Origin: Palsa-465 sp963800475
GTDB lineage: Bacteria > Actinomycetota > Thermoleophilia > Solirubrobacterales > Solirubrobacteraceae
Assembly (NCBI GenBank): GCA_963800475.1
Contig: CAWDAZ010000001.1
Span: 434,001-498,000, forward strand
Direction: 5' to 3'
DNA length: 64,000 nt
Position 1 is the first letter of the stretch, and each line of letters starts with the position of its first letter. Below, piece after piece: positions 1-7,679 of the stretch. Both the position numbers and the translations under genes were made by a program. A model generated the notes under the pieces. It had not been told where the DNA came from. It searched no databases and worked only from the letters and a program-made list of their open reading frames with translations.

Positions 1-465
1 CGGACGGTCGTCCTTCTCGGATTGCTGACGGCGGTCGCGTCGGTCATCGGCCAGGCGTCAGCAGCAAGCCCAGCTTCAAGCCCTGTGCGGTGCTCGTTGC
101 GCGCCTACGTGGCGAACGGGCAAATCAGCAATCAGGGCGCGATGGTCGGGTCTATCAGCTGTGGCCGCCCGTTTGGAAAGGGCAGCTACCGCGGCCGATA
201 CCGAGATCACGTCATGCCGTCGCCCTTCATCGGCAGCGAAACCGGCTCCTCGAAGCTCTCGTTCAAGGCCGGGACGGTTCGCGGCACGTACACGATCGAC
301 CGGGCCCCGATCGCCGGCACCGCGCCGTTTCACGGCACGTTTCACGTCACCGGCGGAACCGGGCGGTTCAGGCACGTGGGCGGGACGCTCAGCATGGCCT
401 GCGTCCACCACGTGCCGCCGCTGACCGACTGCACGGTCTCGGGGCCCCTGACCGGATCTTTCTAA
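1..465 (+). CDS. Secreted protein of unknown function (5' end outside window)
   Basis: The reading frame is open from base 1, so the start lies upstream of the window. The first 20 or so visible residues are the hydrophobic part of a signal peptide ending near an ASA-type cleavage site (GQASAAS), so the product is exported. The mature part, about 130 residues, has two pairs of Cys and a glycine-rich barrel-like pattern (GTFHVTGGTGRFRHVGGTL) that recalls allene-oxide-cyclase/dirigent-type beta barrels; this fold guess is inference from pattern only. It ends 10 bases before nadA. No function can be assigned. Confidence 0.7.
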   Translation, partial: RTVVLLGLLTAVASVIGQASAASPASSPVRCSLRAYVANGQISNQGAMVGSISCGRPFGKGSYRGRYRDHVMPSPFIGSETGSSKLSFKAGTVRGTYTIDRAPIAGTAPFHGTFHVTGGTGRFRHVGGTLSMACVHHVPPLTDCTVSGPLTGSF

Positions 466-475
466 ACTCGAAGGC

Positions 476-1498
476 ATGAACCTGCCGATGCTCGGCGCCG
501 CCGATGCGCCGCTAATGCTCGAGAACATCCCGGCCATGCAGGACGAGGTGCTGGCGCTGGCGCGGGAGCGGGACGCCGTGGTGCTCGCGCACAACTACCA
601 GCTCCCGGAGATCCAGCAGGTGGCCGACTACGTCGGCGACTCGCTCGGCCTCTCGCAGGTCGCCGCCGGGACCGACGCGTCGACGATCGTGTTCTGTGGC
701 GTGCACTTCATGGCCGAGACCGCGTCGATCCTGTGCCCGGACAAGCGCGTGCTGATCCCCGACCTCGAGGCGGGCTGCTCGCTGGCCGACTCGATCACCG
801 CCCCGCAGTTGCGCGAATGGAAGGCCGGACACCCCGGCGCGGTCGTCGTGATGTACGTCAACACGACCGCCGAGGTAAAGGCCGAGACCGATTACTGCTG
901 CACGTCCTCGAACGCCGTCAAGGTCGTCGAGCACATCTTCCGCGAGCACGGCGAGGACACCGAGGTCCTGTTCGGCCCCGACATGTTCCTGGGCGCGTAC
1001 GTGGAGAAGACGATCGGCCGTCCGATGCACGTGTGGGACGGCGAGTGCCATGTCCACGCCGGAATCCGGCCCGACGACATCTCGGCGGTGCGCGCGGCGC
1101 ACCCCGGTGCCGACTTCCTGATCCACCCCGAGTGCGGCTGCTCGACGAGCGTGATGGAGTACGTCGCCGCCGGCGACATCGACGCGCAGGGCGTGCACAT
1201 GCTCTCGACCGGCGGGATGCTCAAGTACGCGCAGGAGCGGGCACACGGCCCGGAGGGCCGGGTCGGCGGCACGGTGATCGTCGCGACCGAGACGGGGATG
1301 CTCCACCCGCTGCGCGCCGCCGCGCCCGACACGGAGTTCATCGCCGCCAACGAGGCCGCGCACTGCCGGTTCATGAAGATGATCACGCTGCCGAAGCTCC
1401 GCGACTCGTTGCGCGACGGCGTCCACGAGGTGAAGGTCGCAGCGGAGATCGCGGATCGGGCCCGGGTCCCGATCGAGCGCATGGTCGCGATCAGCTGA
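476..1498 (+). CDS. nadA: Quinolinate synthase NadA
   Basis: Condenses iminoaspartate with dihydroxyacetone phosphate to quinolinate in cytosolic de novo NAD synthesis, using one [4Fe-4S] cluster. The 340-residue protein is of normal short-form length. The three cluster ligands expected for the family are visible: Cys101 in EAGCSLAD, Cys191 in GECHVHAG and Cys297 in AAHCRFMKM. Substrate-binding stretches AHNYQ (res 38-42), YVNT (127-130), TSSNA (143-147) and HPECGCS (217-223) are also present. NadB and NadC partners are not in this window. The ATG at 476 follows a GAAGG-like site closely and begins a standard N terminus. Neighbours give no further functional information. Confidence 0.97.
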   Translation: MNLPMLGAADAPLMLENIPAMQDEVLALARERDAVVLAHNYQLPEIQQVADYVGDSLGLSQVAAGTDASTIVFCGVHFMAETASILCPDKRVLIPDLEAGCSLADSITAPQLREWKAGHPGAVVVMYVNTTAEVKAETDYCCTSSNAVKVVEHIFREHGEDTEVLFGPDMFLGAYVEKTIGRPMHVWDGECHVHAGIRPDDISAVRAAHPGADFLIHPECGCSTSVMEYVAAGDIDAQGVHMLSTGGMLKYAQERAHGPEGRVGGTVIVATETGMLHPLRAAAPDTEFIAANEAAHCRFMKMITLPKLRDSLRDGVHEVKVAAEIADRARVPIERMVAIS

Positions 1499-1515
1499 CG
1501 GCGGGCCGCAGGCAG

Positions 1516-1872
1516 CTAGACCGCGAGCAGGTCGACGCCGTGCTCGGCGGTCGCGCGCACGGCCGGCAACGTCTCGCGCTTGCGTTTGAACTCAGCCGGC
1601 GTGTAGCAGTGCACGTCGGCGCCGGCGCCCATCTCGAGCGCGTCCCACAGCGCTCCCGCCTGGTAGACGCGCTCCAGCCACGGCATCCCGTCGTACGCGC
1701 TCGAGACGAGCACGAGGATGTACTCCGGACCCCGCTCGCGCTGCCGCGGGGCGCCGTGCAGGTCGGCGATCCGGGCGCCCCCCAGCAGCGCGGTCTCGAT
1801 CCGCCAGCGGTCGCCGACCCGGTCCAGGTAGCGACGCAGCTCGCGGCGGTTGAGGTCGGTGGCGGCCTCCAC
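1516..1872 (-). CDS. Nucleotidyltransferase-like small protein
   Basis: A 118-residue product from a GTG at 1872, 41 bases after the dacB stop and on the same strand, so probably the last gene of the M16-dacB cluster. The sequence has a family-like arrangement for a minimal nucleotidyltransferase-type domain: a helical start (RRELRRYLDRVGDRW), GGARIADLHG, a hydrophobic strand YILVLVSS and a C-terminal DVHCYTPAEFKRKRETLP followed by EHGVDLL. The classical GS-x-DxD catalytic motif is not evident, so activity is doubtful. An upstream open frame runs through dacB in another phase and is not used. Product assignment is by pattern only. Confidence 0.6.
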   Translation of the reverse strand: MEAATDLNRRELRRYLDRVGDRWRIETALLGGARIADLHGAPRQRERGPEYILVLVSSAYDGMPWLERVYQAGALWDALEMGAGADVHCYTPAEFKRKRETLPAVRATAEHGVDLLAV

Positions 1873-1913
1873 GAAGCTCGATTGTCCCGGCGCGGCGGCC
1901 GGCGCGCAACGCG

Positions 1914-3272
1914 TCAGTAGCGAGCGAGCGGCCCGACCATCCGCGAAAGCAGCTGGATCGAGGTCTCGTTGCTCGGCCCGTCGAGGAAGATCGCGAACGC
2001 AAGCTCGTGGCCGCCCTGGGCGCGGCAGTAGCCGGCCAGGTTGGTGACGTAGTCGAGCGTTCCGGTCTTGGCGACGCAGTTCCCCCGCGCAGCGCTCTGG
2101 ACCCCGATCCGGCGTGTGGTTCCGTTCACGCCGACGACCGGCAGCGAAGCGCGCAGCGTCTGGCCGGTGGGCGTCAGGTACACGGAGCGCAGCAGGTCGA
2201 CGACCTCGAGCGGCGACGATTGGTCCGAGCGCGACAGCCCCGAGCCGTCGACGATCTTCGGGTGCACCCCGAACTCGGCAACGACACTCGAGATCACCTC
2301 CGCGCCCGCCTCGGTCGTGCCGCCCGTGCCGTAGTGAGCGCCGAGCAGCTTCGTGAACATCTCCGCAAAGAAGTCGTCGGAGGGCACGTCCATCAGCCTC
2401 ATCATCACCGAGACCGGCGGTGAGGCGAGGGTCGCGAGCTTCACCGCCGGTCGCGGCGCAACTGCGGTGATCGGTGCCGCCTGCGCCTGGATATGGGCGC
2501 CGCGCATCGTCGAGACGAGCTGCTTGGCCGCGAACGCGCCGGGGGTCAGCTTCCCGGTCGTCGCGCCGTGGTCGTAGGTGAGCGCCGAGAGCTGACCGCC
2601 CATGTCGTTGATGTCGGGCGCGCCGTCGGTGTTCGGTCCGCCGCGGACGTTGTCGAACAGGGATGGATCTCCGAACACCGCCCCGGTCACCTGGGTGATC
2701 CCGCGCGCCCGTAGCCCCCCGACGAGCTGGGAGGCGGTCGGCCCGTACCCCTGCTCCCAGACCCGGTTGAAGGTCCCGTCCCCAAACGTGGGGTCGCCGC
2801 CACCGCGCAGGTACAGGTTGCCGTGCCAGATGCCGCCCGGGCCGAGGTGGCCGGTCCCGAGCAGCGTCGTGTGGATCCTCGCCGACGGGCCGACCTCGGT
2901 GAGCATCGCCACCGACGTGTAGAGCTTCTCGACCGACGCCGGCGGCCGCTTCGTCGTCGCGCGTAGCGCGAACAGCTGCTTGCCGGCGGTGATGTCGTAG
3001 ACGACCGCGCCCGAGTTCGGACCGGCCGTTCGCAGCACGGCGGTCAGCACACGCTGCAGCTCGAGGACGGGCGCGGAGAGCTTGGGGAAGGCTCGGGCCG
3101 TCGCGGCGGTGGCCCGATGAGGAACCTCGGGGGCGTTCGAGGCCGCGCGCTCGGGCGCGGGCAGGGGAGAGGCGCCGCCGCAACCCCCGATCACGAACCC
3201 CACCAAACCCCCTACGGCGATGCCGCGAATCAGCCCGATTCGAAGTCCTCCACGGTCTGGGGCCCCACGCAC
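1914..3272 (-). CDS. dacB: D-alanyl-D-alanine carboxypeptidase/endopeptidase, PBP4 (S13) family
   Basis: Trims or cleaves peptidoglycan peptides outside the membrane. The 452-residue protein carries the serine acyl-enzyme motif SVEK (res 113-116) and KTG (402-404). The second motif reads SDD (298-300) where SxN is usual, so the third position is unusual. The N terminus (LVGFVIGGC, Cys31) looks like a lipobox, suggesting a membrane-anchored lipoprotein. The start ATG at 3272 lies 43 bases inside the end of the upstream M16 peptidase gene, implying co-transcription; an internal start nearer the lipobox is possible. A second member of the same family lies at 18093-19451 with a different defective motif. 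Confidence 0.92.
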   Translation of the reverse strand: MRGAPDRGGLRIGLIRGIAVGGLVGFVIGGCGGASPLPAPERAASNAPEVPHRATAATARAFPKLSAPVLELQRVLTAVLRTAGPNSGAVVYDITAGKQLFALRATTKRPPASVEKLYTSVAMLTEVGPSARIHTTLLGTGHLGPGGIWHGNLYLRGGGDPTFGDGTFNRVWEQGYGPTASQLVGGLRARGITQVTGAVFGDPSLFDNVRGGPNTDGAPDINDMGGQLSALTYDHGATTGKLTPGAFAAKQLVSTMRGAHIQAQAAPITAVAPRPAVKLATLASPPVSVMMRLMDVPSDDFFAEMFTKLLGAHYGTGGTTEAGAEVISSVVAEFGVHPKIVDGSGLSRSDQSSPLEVVDLLRSVYLTPTGQTLRASLPVVGVNGTTRRIGVQSAARGNCVAKTGTLDYVTNLAGYCRAQGGHELAFAIFLDGPSNETSIQLLSRMVGPLARY

Positions 3273-4498
3273 GCGACCGACAGCCGATCCGGGACGGCGG
3301 CCGCCACCTCGGCAACGCGCTCGAACGGAACCTGGTCGAGCAGCTCGATCGCGCGGTCAGGATCGACGTCCTCGCCGTACACGATCGCCTGCTGCGCTGC
3401 ATAGCGCGCGACGGCGCCGGTGTTCTCGAACGCGATCGCCCGGGCCCCGGCCGCGAACGCCCGCGCCCGCTCGACCTCCTTGCGGGTGGGGCCCTCGTCG
3501 CGCAGCTCGGTGACGATCTCCCTCATCCGCGCGAACGCCTCGACGGTCTTGGTGGAGTCGAGTCCGGCGGACAGCTGGAGGACCGGCACATCGGCATAAG
3601 CATGAGCCGAGGAGTGGACGGAGTACGCGAGTCCGCGCTGCTCGCGGATCTCGTCGAACAGCCGCGACGCCATCGAGCCGCCGAGCAGCGTGGTGTAGAT
3701 CGCCAGCGCGGCGCGGTCGGCGGGGCTCGAGATCCCGACCTCGGGCCGGTACGACATCCGCAGGTGCGACTGGTTGGAGTCGCGCTCGCGGACCAGCACT
3801 CGCGGGTGCGCCGCGGGCGCGGGGGCGAATGGACCGTCCTGCGGCCGTACCGGAAAGCGGCCGAACAGCTCCTCGAGCTCGCCGTCGGCGCCCGTCGAGT
3901 CGAGGTTCCCGACCACCAGCGCGGCACCGTCCGCCGGCGACCAGCGCCGGTCGCGGAACGCGACGATCCCCTCGCGTGTGAAGCTGTCCCGGATGTGATC
4001 GGCCGGGCCGAGCACGGACCGGCCGAGCGGGTGGTCGCCGAACACCGCCTCGTCGATCAGGTGCTCGGCCATCACCGCGGGCTGGTCGTTGGCGCGTGCG
4101 ATCTCCTGGACGACGACGCCGCGCTCGCGCTCGAGCTCGTCGGCGTCGATCTTCGGGCGCGCCACGAAGTCGGTGAGCAGATCGGCGGCCTCGAGCGCCC
4201 GCTCGGCTCGCGCGGTGATGTGGAAGGCGACCAGGTCGTGGCTCGTGTAGGCGTTCAGCACCGCGCCGATCCCCTCCGCGGCCTCGTTGACGTCGCGGTA
4301 GGTGGGGTACTTCTCGCCGCCCTTGAACACGAGGTGCTCGAGGAAATGGGCCATCCCGTTCTCCTCGGGACGCTCCGTGCGGGCGCCCGCGTCGAGCGCT
4401 ATCAGGATCGTCACAGAGCGCGTGCCGGGAACGGCGATCCTGTACAGAGGCAGTCCGTTCGCCAGCGCGGTCTCAGTGATCGAAGCCATCGCCGACAA
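3230..4498 (-). CDS. M16 family zinc metallopeptidase (processing-peptidase-like)
   Basis: The 422-residue protein has the inverted zinc motif HFLEH (res 51-55) and the third ligand Glu132 in VVVQEIARAND, spaced 77 residues later as in active M16 subunits. The R/Y-containing C-terminal half typical of the family (GGSMASRLFDEIREQRGLAYSV) is also present, so a single chain holds both M16 domains of the PqqL/mitochondrial processing peptidase type. No signal peptide is seen, so it is cytosolic. Its substrate is unknown; in actinobacteria it is often near pnp/rpsO, which are absent here. ATG at 4498 or 4489 could both start; dacB overlaps its 3' end. Confidence 0.93.
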   Translation of the reverse strand: MSAMASITETALANGLPLYRIAVPGTRSVTILIALDAGARTERPEENGMAHFLEHLVFKGGEKYPTYRDVNEAAEGIGAVLNAYTSHDLVAFHITARAERALEAADLLTDFVARPKIDADELERERGVVVQEIARANDQPAVMAEHLIDEAVFGDHPLGRSVLGPADHIRDSFTREGIVAFRDRRWSPADGAALVVGNLDSTGADGELEELFGRFPVRPQDGPFAPAPAAHPRVLVRERDSNQSHLRMSYRPEVGISSPADRAALAIYTTLLGGSMASRLFDEIREQRGLAYSVHSSAHAYADVPVLQLSAGLDSTKTVEAFARMREIVTELRDEGPTRKEVERARAFAAGARAIAFENTGAVARYAAQQAIVYGEDVDPDRAIELLDQVPFERVAEVAAAVPDRLSVACVGPQTVEDFESG

Positions 4499-4605
4499 CG
4501 GTAGCGGCCTGGGAACCCCCCGGGCAGGAGGGGAATTTGCAAATCCCGTTGCAGAGGGCTTTCTGCGGCACGCCGCGGCAGGACGGCCGCTAGTGTGCTC
4601 GACCG

Positions 4606-5502
4606 ATGCCTACCTCCTCATCCAGGCACCGGAGCCGCGACCGCGCCGCCGCCCCTCGCGGTTCGGCGCCCGTCGCCGCTTCCCGTGCGCACCAGCAGGA
4701 CGGCCGCGCAGCGCGGCCGGCAGGCCCCTCGATCGTCGAGTTCCGCGGCGTCTCGAAGCACTACGCGCGCGACATCGGGCTCGACCAGGCCACGTTCGCG
4801 ATCGACCGCGGCGACTTCGTGTTCCTCGTCGGCTCGACCGGCTCGGGCAAGTCGACCGTGATGCGGCTCCTGATCAAGGAGCTCGAGCCGACCGAAGGCA
4901 CGATCCGGGTCGCCGGGCACGACCTGGGCGATGTGACCCGCAAGCGGATTCCGTTCTACCGCCGCCACATCGGCGTCGTGTTCCAGGATTTCAAGCTGCT
5001 GCCGAACCGGACCGTGTACGAGAACGTCGCGTACGCGCTGCAGGTCACCGGCAGCAAGCGCAAGGAGATCCGCGCCAAGGTGCCGGACATCCTGCGTCTC
5101 ACCGGCCTCTCGACCAAGCTCCACAACTACCCGGACCAGCTGTCCGGCGGTGAGCAGCAGCGCGTCTCGATCGCGCGCGCGTTCGTCAACCATCCGCCGC
5201 TGCTGCTGGCCGACGAGCCGACCGGGAACCTCGATCCGGAGACCAGCATCGACATCATGCGGCTGCTCTACCGGATCAACAAGACCGGAACGACCGTGCT
5301 CGTCGCGAGCCACGACCACGCGATGGTCGACAAGATGCGCCGCCGCGTGCTCGAGCTGTCGCGCGGGCGAATCGTCCGCGACGAGGCGACGGGGCTGTAC
5401 GCACGCGACGAGACGACCCGCGAGTTCGCCCAGCGGATGCGCCAGCCGCCCACCCGTCCGCCCGGCCTCGAAGTCGACCCCCTGCAGGACGAGGAGCGCT
5501 GA
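4606..5502 (+). CDS. ftsE: Cell division ATP-binding protein FtsE
   Basis: ABC ATPase that works with FtsX at the septum to activate peptidoglycan hydrolases. Walker A GSTGSGKST (res 76-84), Q-loop Gln127 in VVFQDF, signature LSGGEQQR (179-186), Walker B LLLADEP (199-205) and the ASHD H-loop are all intact. FtsE is usually about 225-230 residues; this one is 298 because of a 40-residue Arg/Ala-rich N-terminal extension and a Pro-rich C-terminal tail. A later start would have to be a non-ATG codon, so the extension is accepted with some doubt. ftsX starts 2 bases after its stop, so the two are translationally coupled. Confidence 0.95.
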   Translation: MPTSSSRHRSRDRAAAPRGSAPVAASRAHQQDGRAARPAGPSIVEFRGVSKHYARDIGLDQATFAIDRGDFVFLVGSTGSGKSTVMRLLIKELEPTEGTIRVAGHDLGDVTRKRIPFYRRHIGVVFQDFKLLPNRTVYENVAYALQVTGSKRKEIRAKVPDILRLTGLSTKLHNYPDQLSGGEQQRVSIARAFVNHPPLLLADEPTGNLDPETSIDIMRLLYRINKTGTTVLVASHDHAMVDKMRRRVLELSRGRIVRDEATGLYARDETTREFAQRMRQPPTRPPGLEVDPLQDEER

Positions 5503-5504
5503 GC

Positions 5505-6389
5505 GTGCGGATCACGTTCTTCCTGCGCGAGGCGACTCGCGCGATGCGACGCAACGCCGCGCCAACGTTCGCGGCGCTCGCGACCGTGCTCGTCACGACG
5601 CTTGTCGTCGGCGTGTTCATCCCGGCCGTCGAGGTGACCAATGACGCCGCGAACACGGTCCGCAGCCGGCTGATCGTCGACGTGTACATGCGGACGGGCG
5701 CCACGCCCGCCGACGAGGCCCGGGTCCGCAAGGAGATCACGGCGATCCCGCACGTCAAGTCGGTCCAGTTCGAGTCAAAGGCGCAGGCATACGCGCAGCA
5801 GTCCAAACAGAACGCCGCCGCCTATCAGCTGCTCGGCTCCAACCCGCTGCCCGACACGTTCCACGTGTACCCGGACAACCCCGCCAATGTGCTCGCGATC
5901 CGCGCCGCCTTGACGCCCCCGTCCGGCGGCGGCACGATCGACCCGGCGATTCAGACGGTCTCGAACAAGAAGGGCTACACCAAGCGGGCGCTGGAGCTGA
6001 CCTCGGCGGTCAAGTGGGGCGGGCTCGCGTTCGCGCTGCTGCTGACGATCGCCTCGGTGCTTCTGATCGCAAACACGATCCGGCTGTCGCTGTACGCGCG
6101 GCGCAGAGACGTGGAAGTCATGAAGCTGGTGGGCGCCACGGATTGGTTCATCCGCTGGCCGTTCGTGATCGAGGGCGTGGTCGTGGGGCTGGCCGGCGGC
6201 GTGCTCGCGATCGCGGTGCTCGGCGTCGTCAAGGTCGCGTTGCTCGATCCGCTGTTCTCGGGCTGGTCGCTGGTGTCCCAGATCCGGACGATCGCGTTCC
6301 CCGCGCTGATCGCGGTGATGCTCGCCGCGAGCGTGGCGGTGTCGGCGTTCGGGTCCGGGCTCTCGCTGCGCAGGTTCCTGCGCGTCTGA
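5505..6389 (+). CDS. ftsX: Cell division protein FtsX
   Basis: Integral membrane partner of FtsE, 294 residues from a GTG. One membrane segment near residues 22-42 is followed by the extracellular domain (about 43-165) that senses or activates a cell-wall hydrolase, then three membrane segments in the C-terminal FtsX/MacB-like permease domain (LLLTIASVLLIANTIRLSLYARRRDVEVMKLVGAT is the characteristic conserved start). Length and topology match the family. The next gene, a carboxyl-terminal processing protease, lies 87 bases downstream, an arrangement commonly seen in actinobacteria. Confidence 0.95.
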   Translation: MRITFFLREATRAMRRNAAPTFAALATVLVTTLVVGVFIPAVEVTNDAANTVRSRLIVDVYMRTGATPADEARVRKEITAIPHVKSVQFESKAQAYAQQSKQNAAAYQLLGSNPLPDTFHVYPDNPANVLAIRAALTPPSGGGTIDPAIQTVSNKKGYTKRALELTSAVKWGGLAFALLLTIASVLLIANTIRLSLYARRRDVEVMKLVGATDWFIRWPFVIEGVVVGLAGGVLAIAVLGVVKVALLDPLFSGWSLVSQIRTIAFPALIAVMLAASVAVSAFGSGLSLRRFLRV

Positions 6390-6476
6390 CGAGCCCGCCG
6401 CGAGAGGACCGCGCGGCGTCCGCGCGACCGCCGATCCGCACGGGCCGAGAAGTGCGCCCGGCTACCCTGGTAGGCA

Positions 6477-7679
6477 ATGTCTTCAGGGCGTAGCACGGGC
6501 TACCGAGTCGCGGGCCTCCTCGTGGCGGGACTGCTTGTGCTCGCGATCGGAATCACGATCGGGGGGCATCCGACGTGGCTGCCGGGATCGCTGCGCAGCG
6601 TGTTCGAAGGTGACTCGGGAGGGAGCCTCGTCAGCCAGGCGATGGACACCCTCAGGCAGGACTACTACCGGCCGCTGCAGCGCGACGAGCTGCTCAACAA
6701 GGGGATCGGGGCGATGGTCGCGAGCCTCAACGACCCCTACTCGCACTACTACGACCCGGCCGCCTACCGGTCGTTCCTCAACGAGGACAACCCGCACCTC
6801 AACGGGATCGGGATCGACGTGCTGCCGGATCCCGAGGGCCTTCGGATCGTGGACGTGTTCCCGATGTCGCCCGCGGCCCGCGCCGGCCTCGCGCACGGCG
6901 ACCTGATTGTGAAGGTCGGCCCGACCTCGCTGACCAACCGCTCGGCCGACTTCGCCTCGCGGCTGATCCGGGGGCCGGCCGGGACCCACGTGACGCTGAC
7001 GATCCAGCGCGGCGGCACGCGGCGGGTGGTGTCGATCGTGCGGGCGAAGCTGGTGGTGCCGGTCGCCAGCGGCACGATCATCAACTACAAGGGGATCAAG
7101 ATCGGCGTCCTCGACCTGACGGCGTTCACGGACGGCTCCGGCGACGAGCTCCGCGGCGACGTCCGCAAGGTGCTCTCGCAGGGCGCCCAGGCGCTGATCC
7201 TCGACCTTCGCGAGAACGGGGGCGGCCTGCTCGACGAGGCGGTCAAGGTCGCGAGCATCTTCATCCCCGACGGGACGATCGTGTCGACCGCCGGCCGCAG
7301 CCAGCCCCGCCAGGTGTACATGGCCAAGGGCAACGCGATCGCGCCGCGGATTCCGATGGTGGTGCTCGTCGATCGCGACACCGCGTCGGCGGCGGAGATC
7401 GTGACCGGGGCGCTCAAGGACCGTGGCCGCGCGACCGTGGTCGGCACCCACACGTACGGAAAGGGCGTCTACCAGGAGATCCTGCCGCTTTCGAACGGCG
7501 GCGCACTCGACATCACCGTCGGCGAGTACTTCACCCCCAACGGCCAGAACCTCGGCGGCGGCGGGGTTCGCGAAGGGGGAGGCATCCAGCCGAACGTGTA
7601 CGCGGTCGACAACCCCCGGGCCCCGGGCGATCAGGCGCTGACTGTGGCCGAGCGCGCGGTCGCCGCAAAGCTTCGGTGA
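6477..7679 (+). CDS. Carboxyl-terminal processing peptidase (S41, CtpA/B-like)
   Basis: A membrane-anchored serine protease with a PDZ domain, 400 residues. One N-terminal transmembrane segment (res 10-28), then the S41 cap, a PDZ domain (about 100-180, GIGIDVLP...VFPMSPAARAGLAHGD) and the protease core. The catalytic dyad is visible as Ser304 in DRDTASAAEIV and Lys329 in GTHTYGKGVYQ. It follows ftsEX and its TGA overlaps the GTG of the next gene (GTGA), so it is in an operon with the RNase R-like gene. Likely substrates are extracytoplasmic proteins, possibly cell-wall hydrolases acting with FtsEX; that link is inference. Confidence 0.94.
   Translation: MSSGRSTGYRVAGLLVAGLLVLAIGITIGGHPTWLPGSLRSVFEGDSGGSLVSQAMDTLRQDYYRPLQRDELLNKGIGAMVASLNDPYSHYYDPAAYRSFLNEDNPHLNGIGIDVLPDPEGLRIVDVFPMSPAARAGLAHGDLIVKVGPTSLTNRSADFASRLIRGPAGTHVTLTIQRGGTRRVVSIVRAKLVVPVASGTIINYKGIKIGVLDLTAFTDGSGDELRGDVRKVLSQGAQALILDLRENGGGLLDEAVKVASIFIPDGTIVSTAGRSQPRQVYMAKGNAIAPRIPMVVLVDRDTASAAEIVTGALKDRGRATVVGTHTYGKGVYQEILPLSNGGALDITVGEYFTPNGQNLGGGGVREGGGIQPNVYAVDNPRAPGDQALTVAERAVAAKLR

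Noticed and set aside
1516..3402. 628-residue minus-strand frame
   Set aside because: Most of it is a second phase of dacB. Only its last 118 codons, after the dacB stop, look coding; these are reported as a separate gene.
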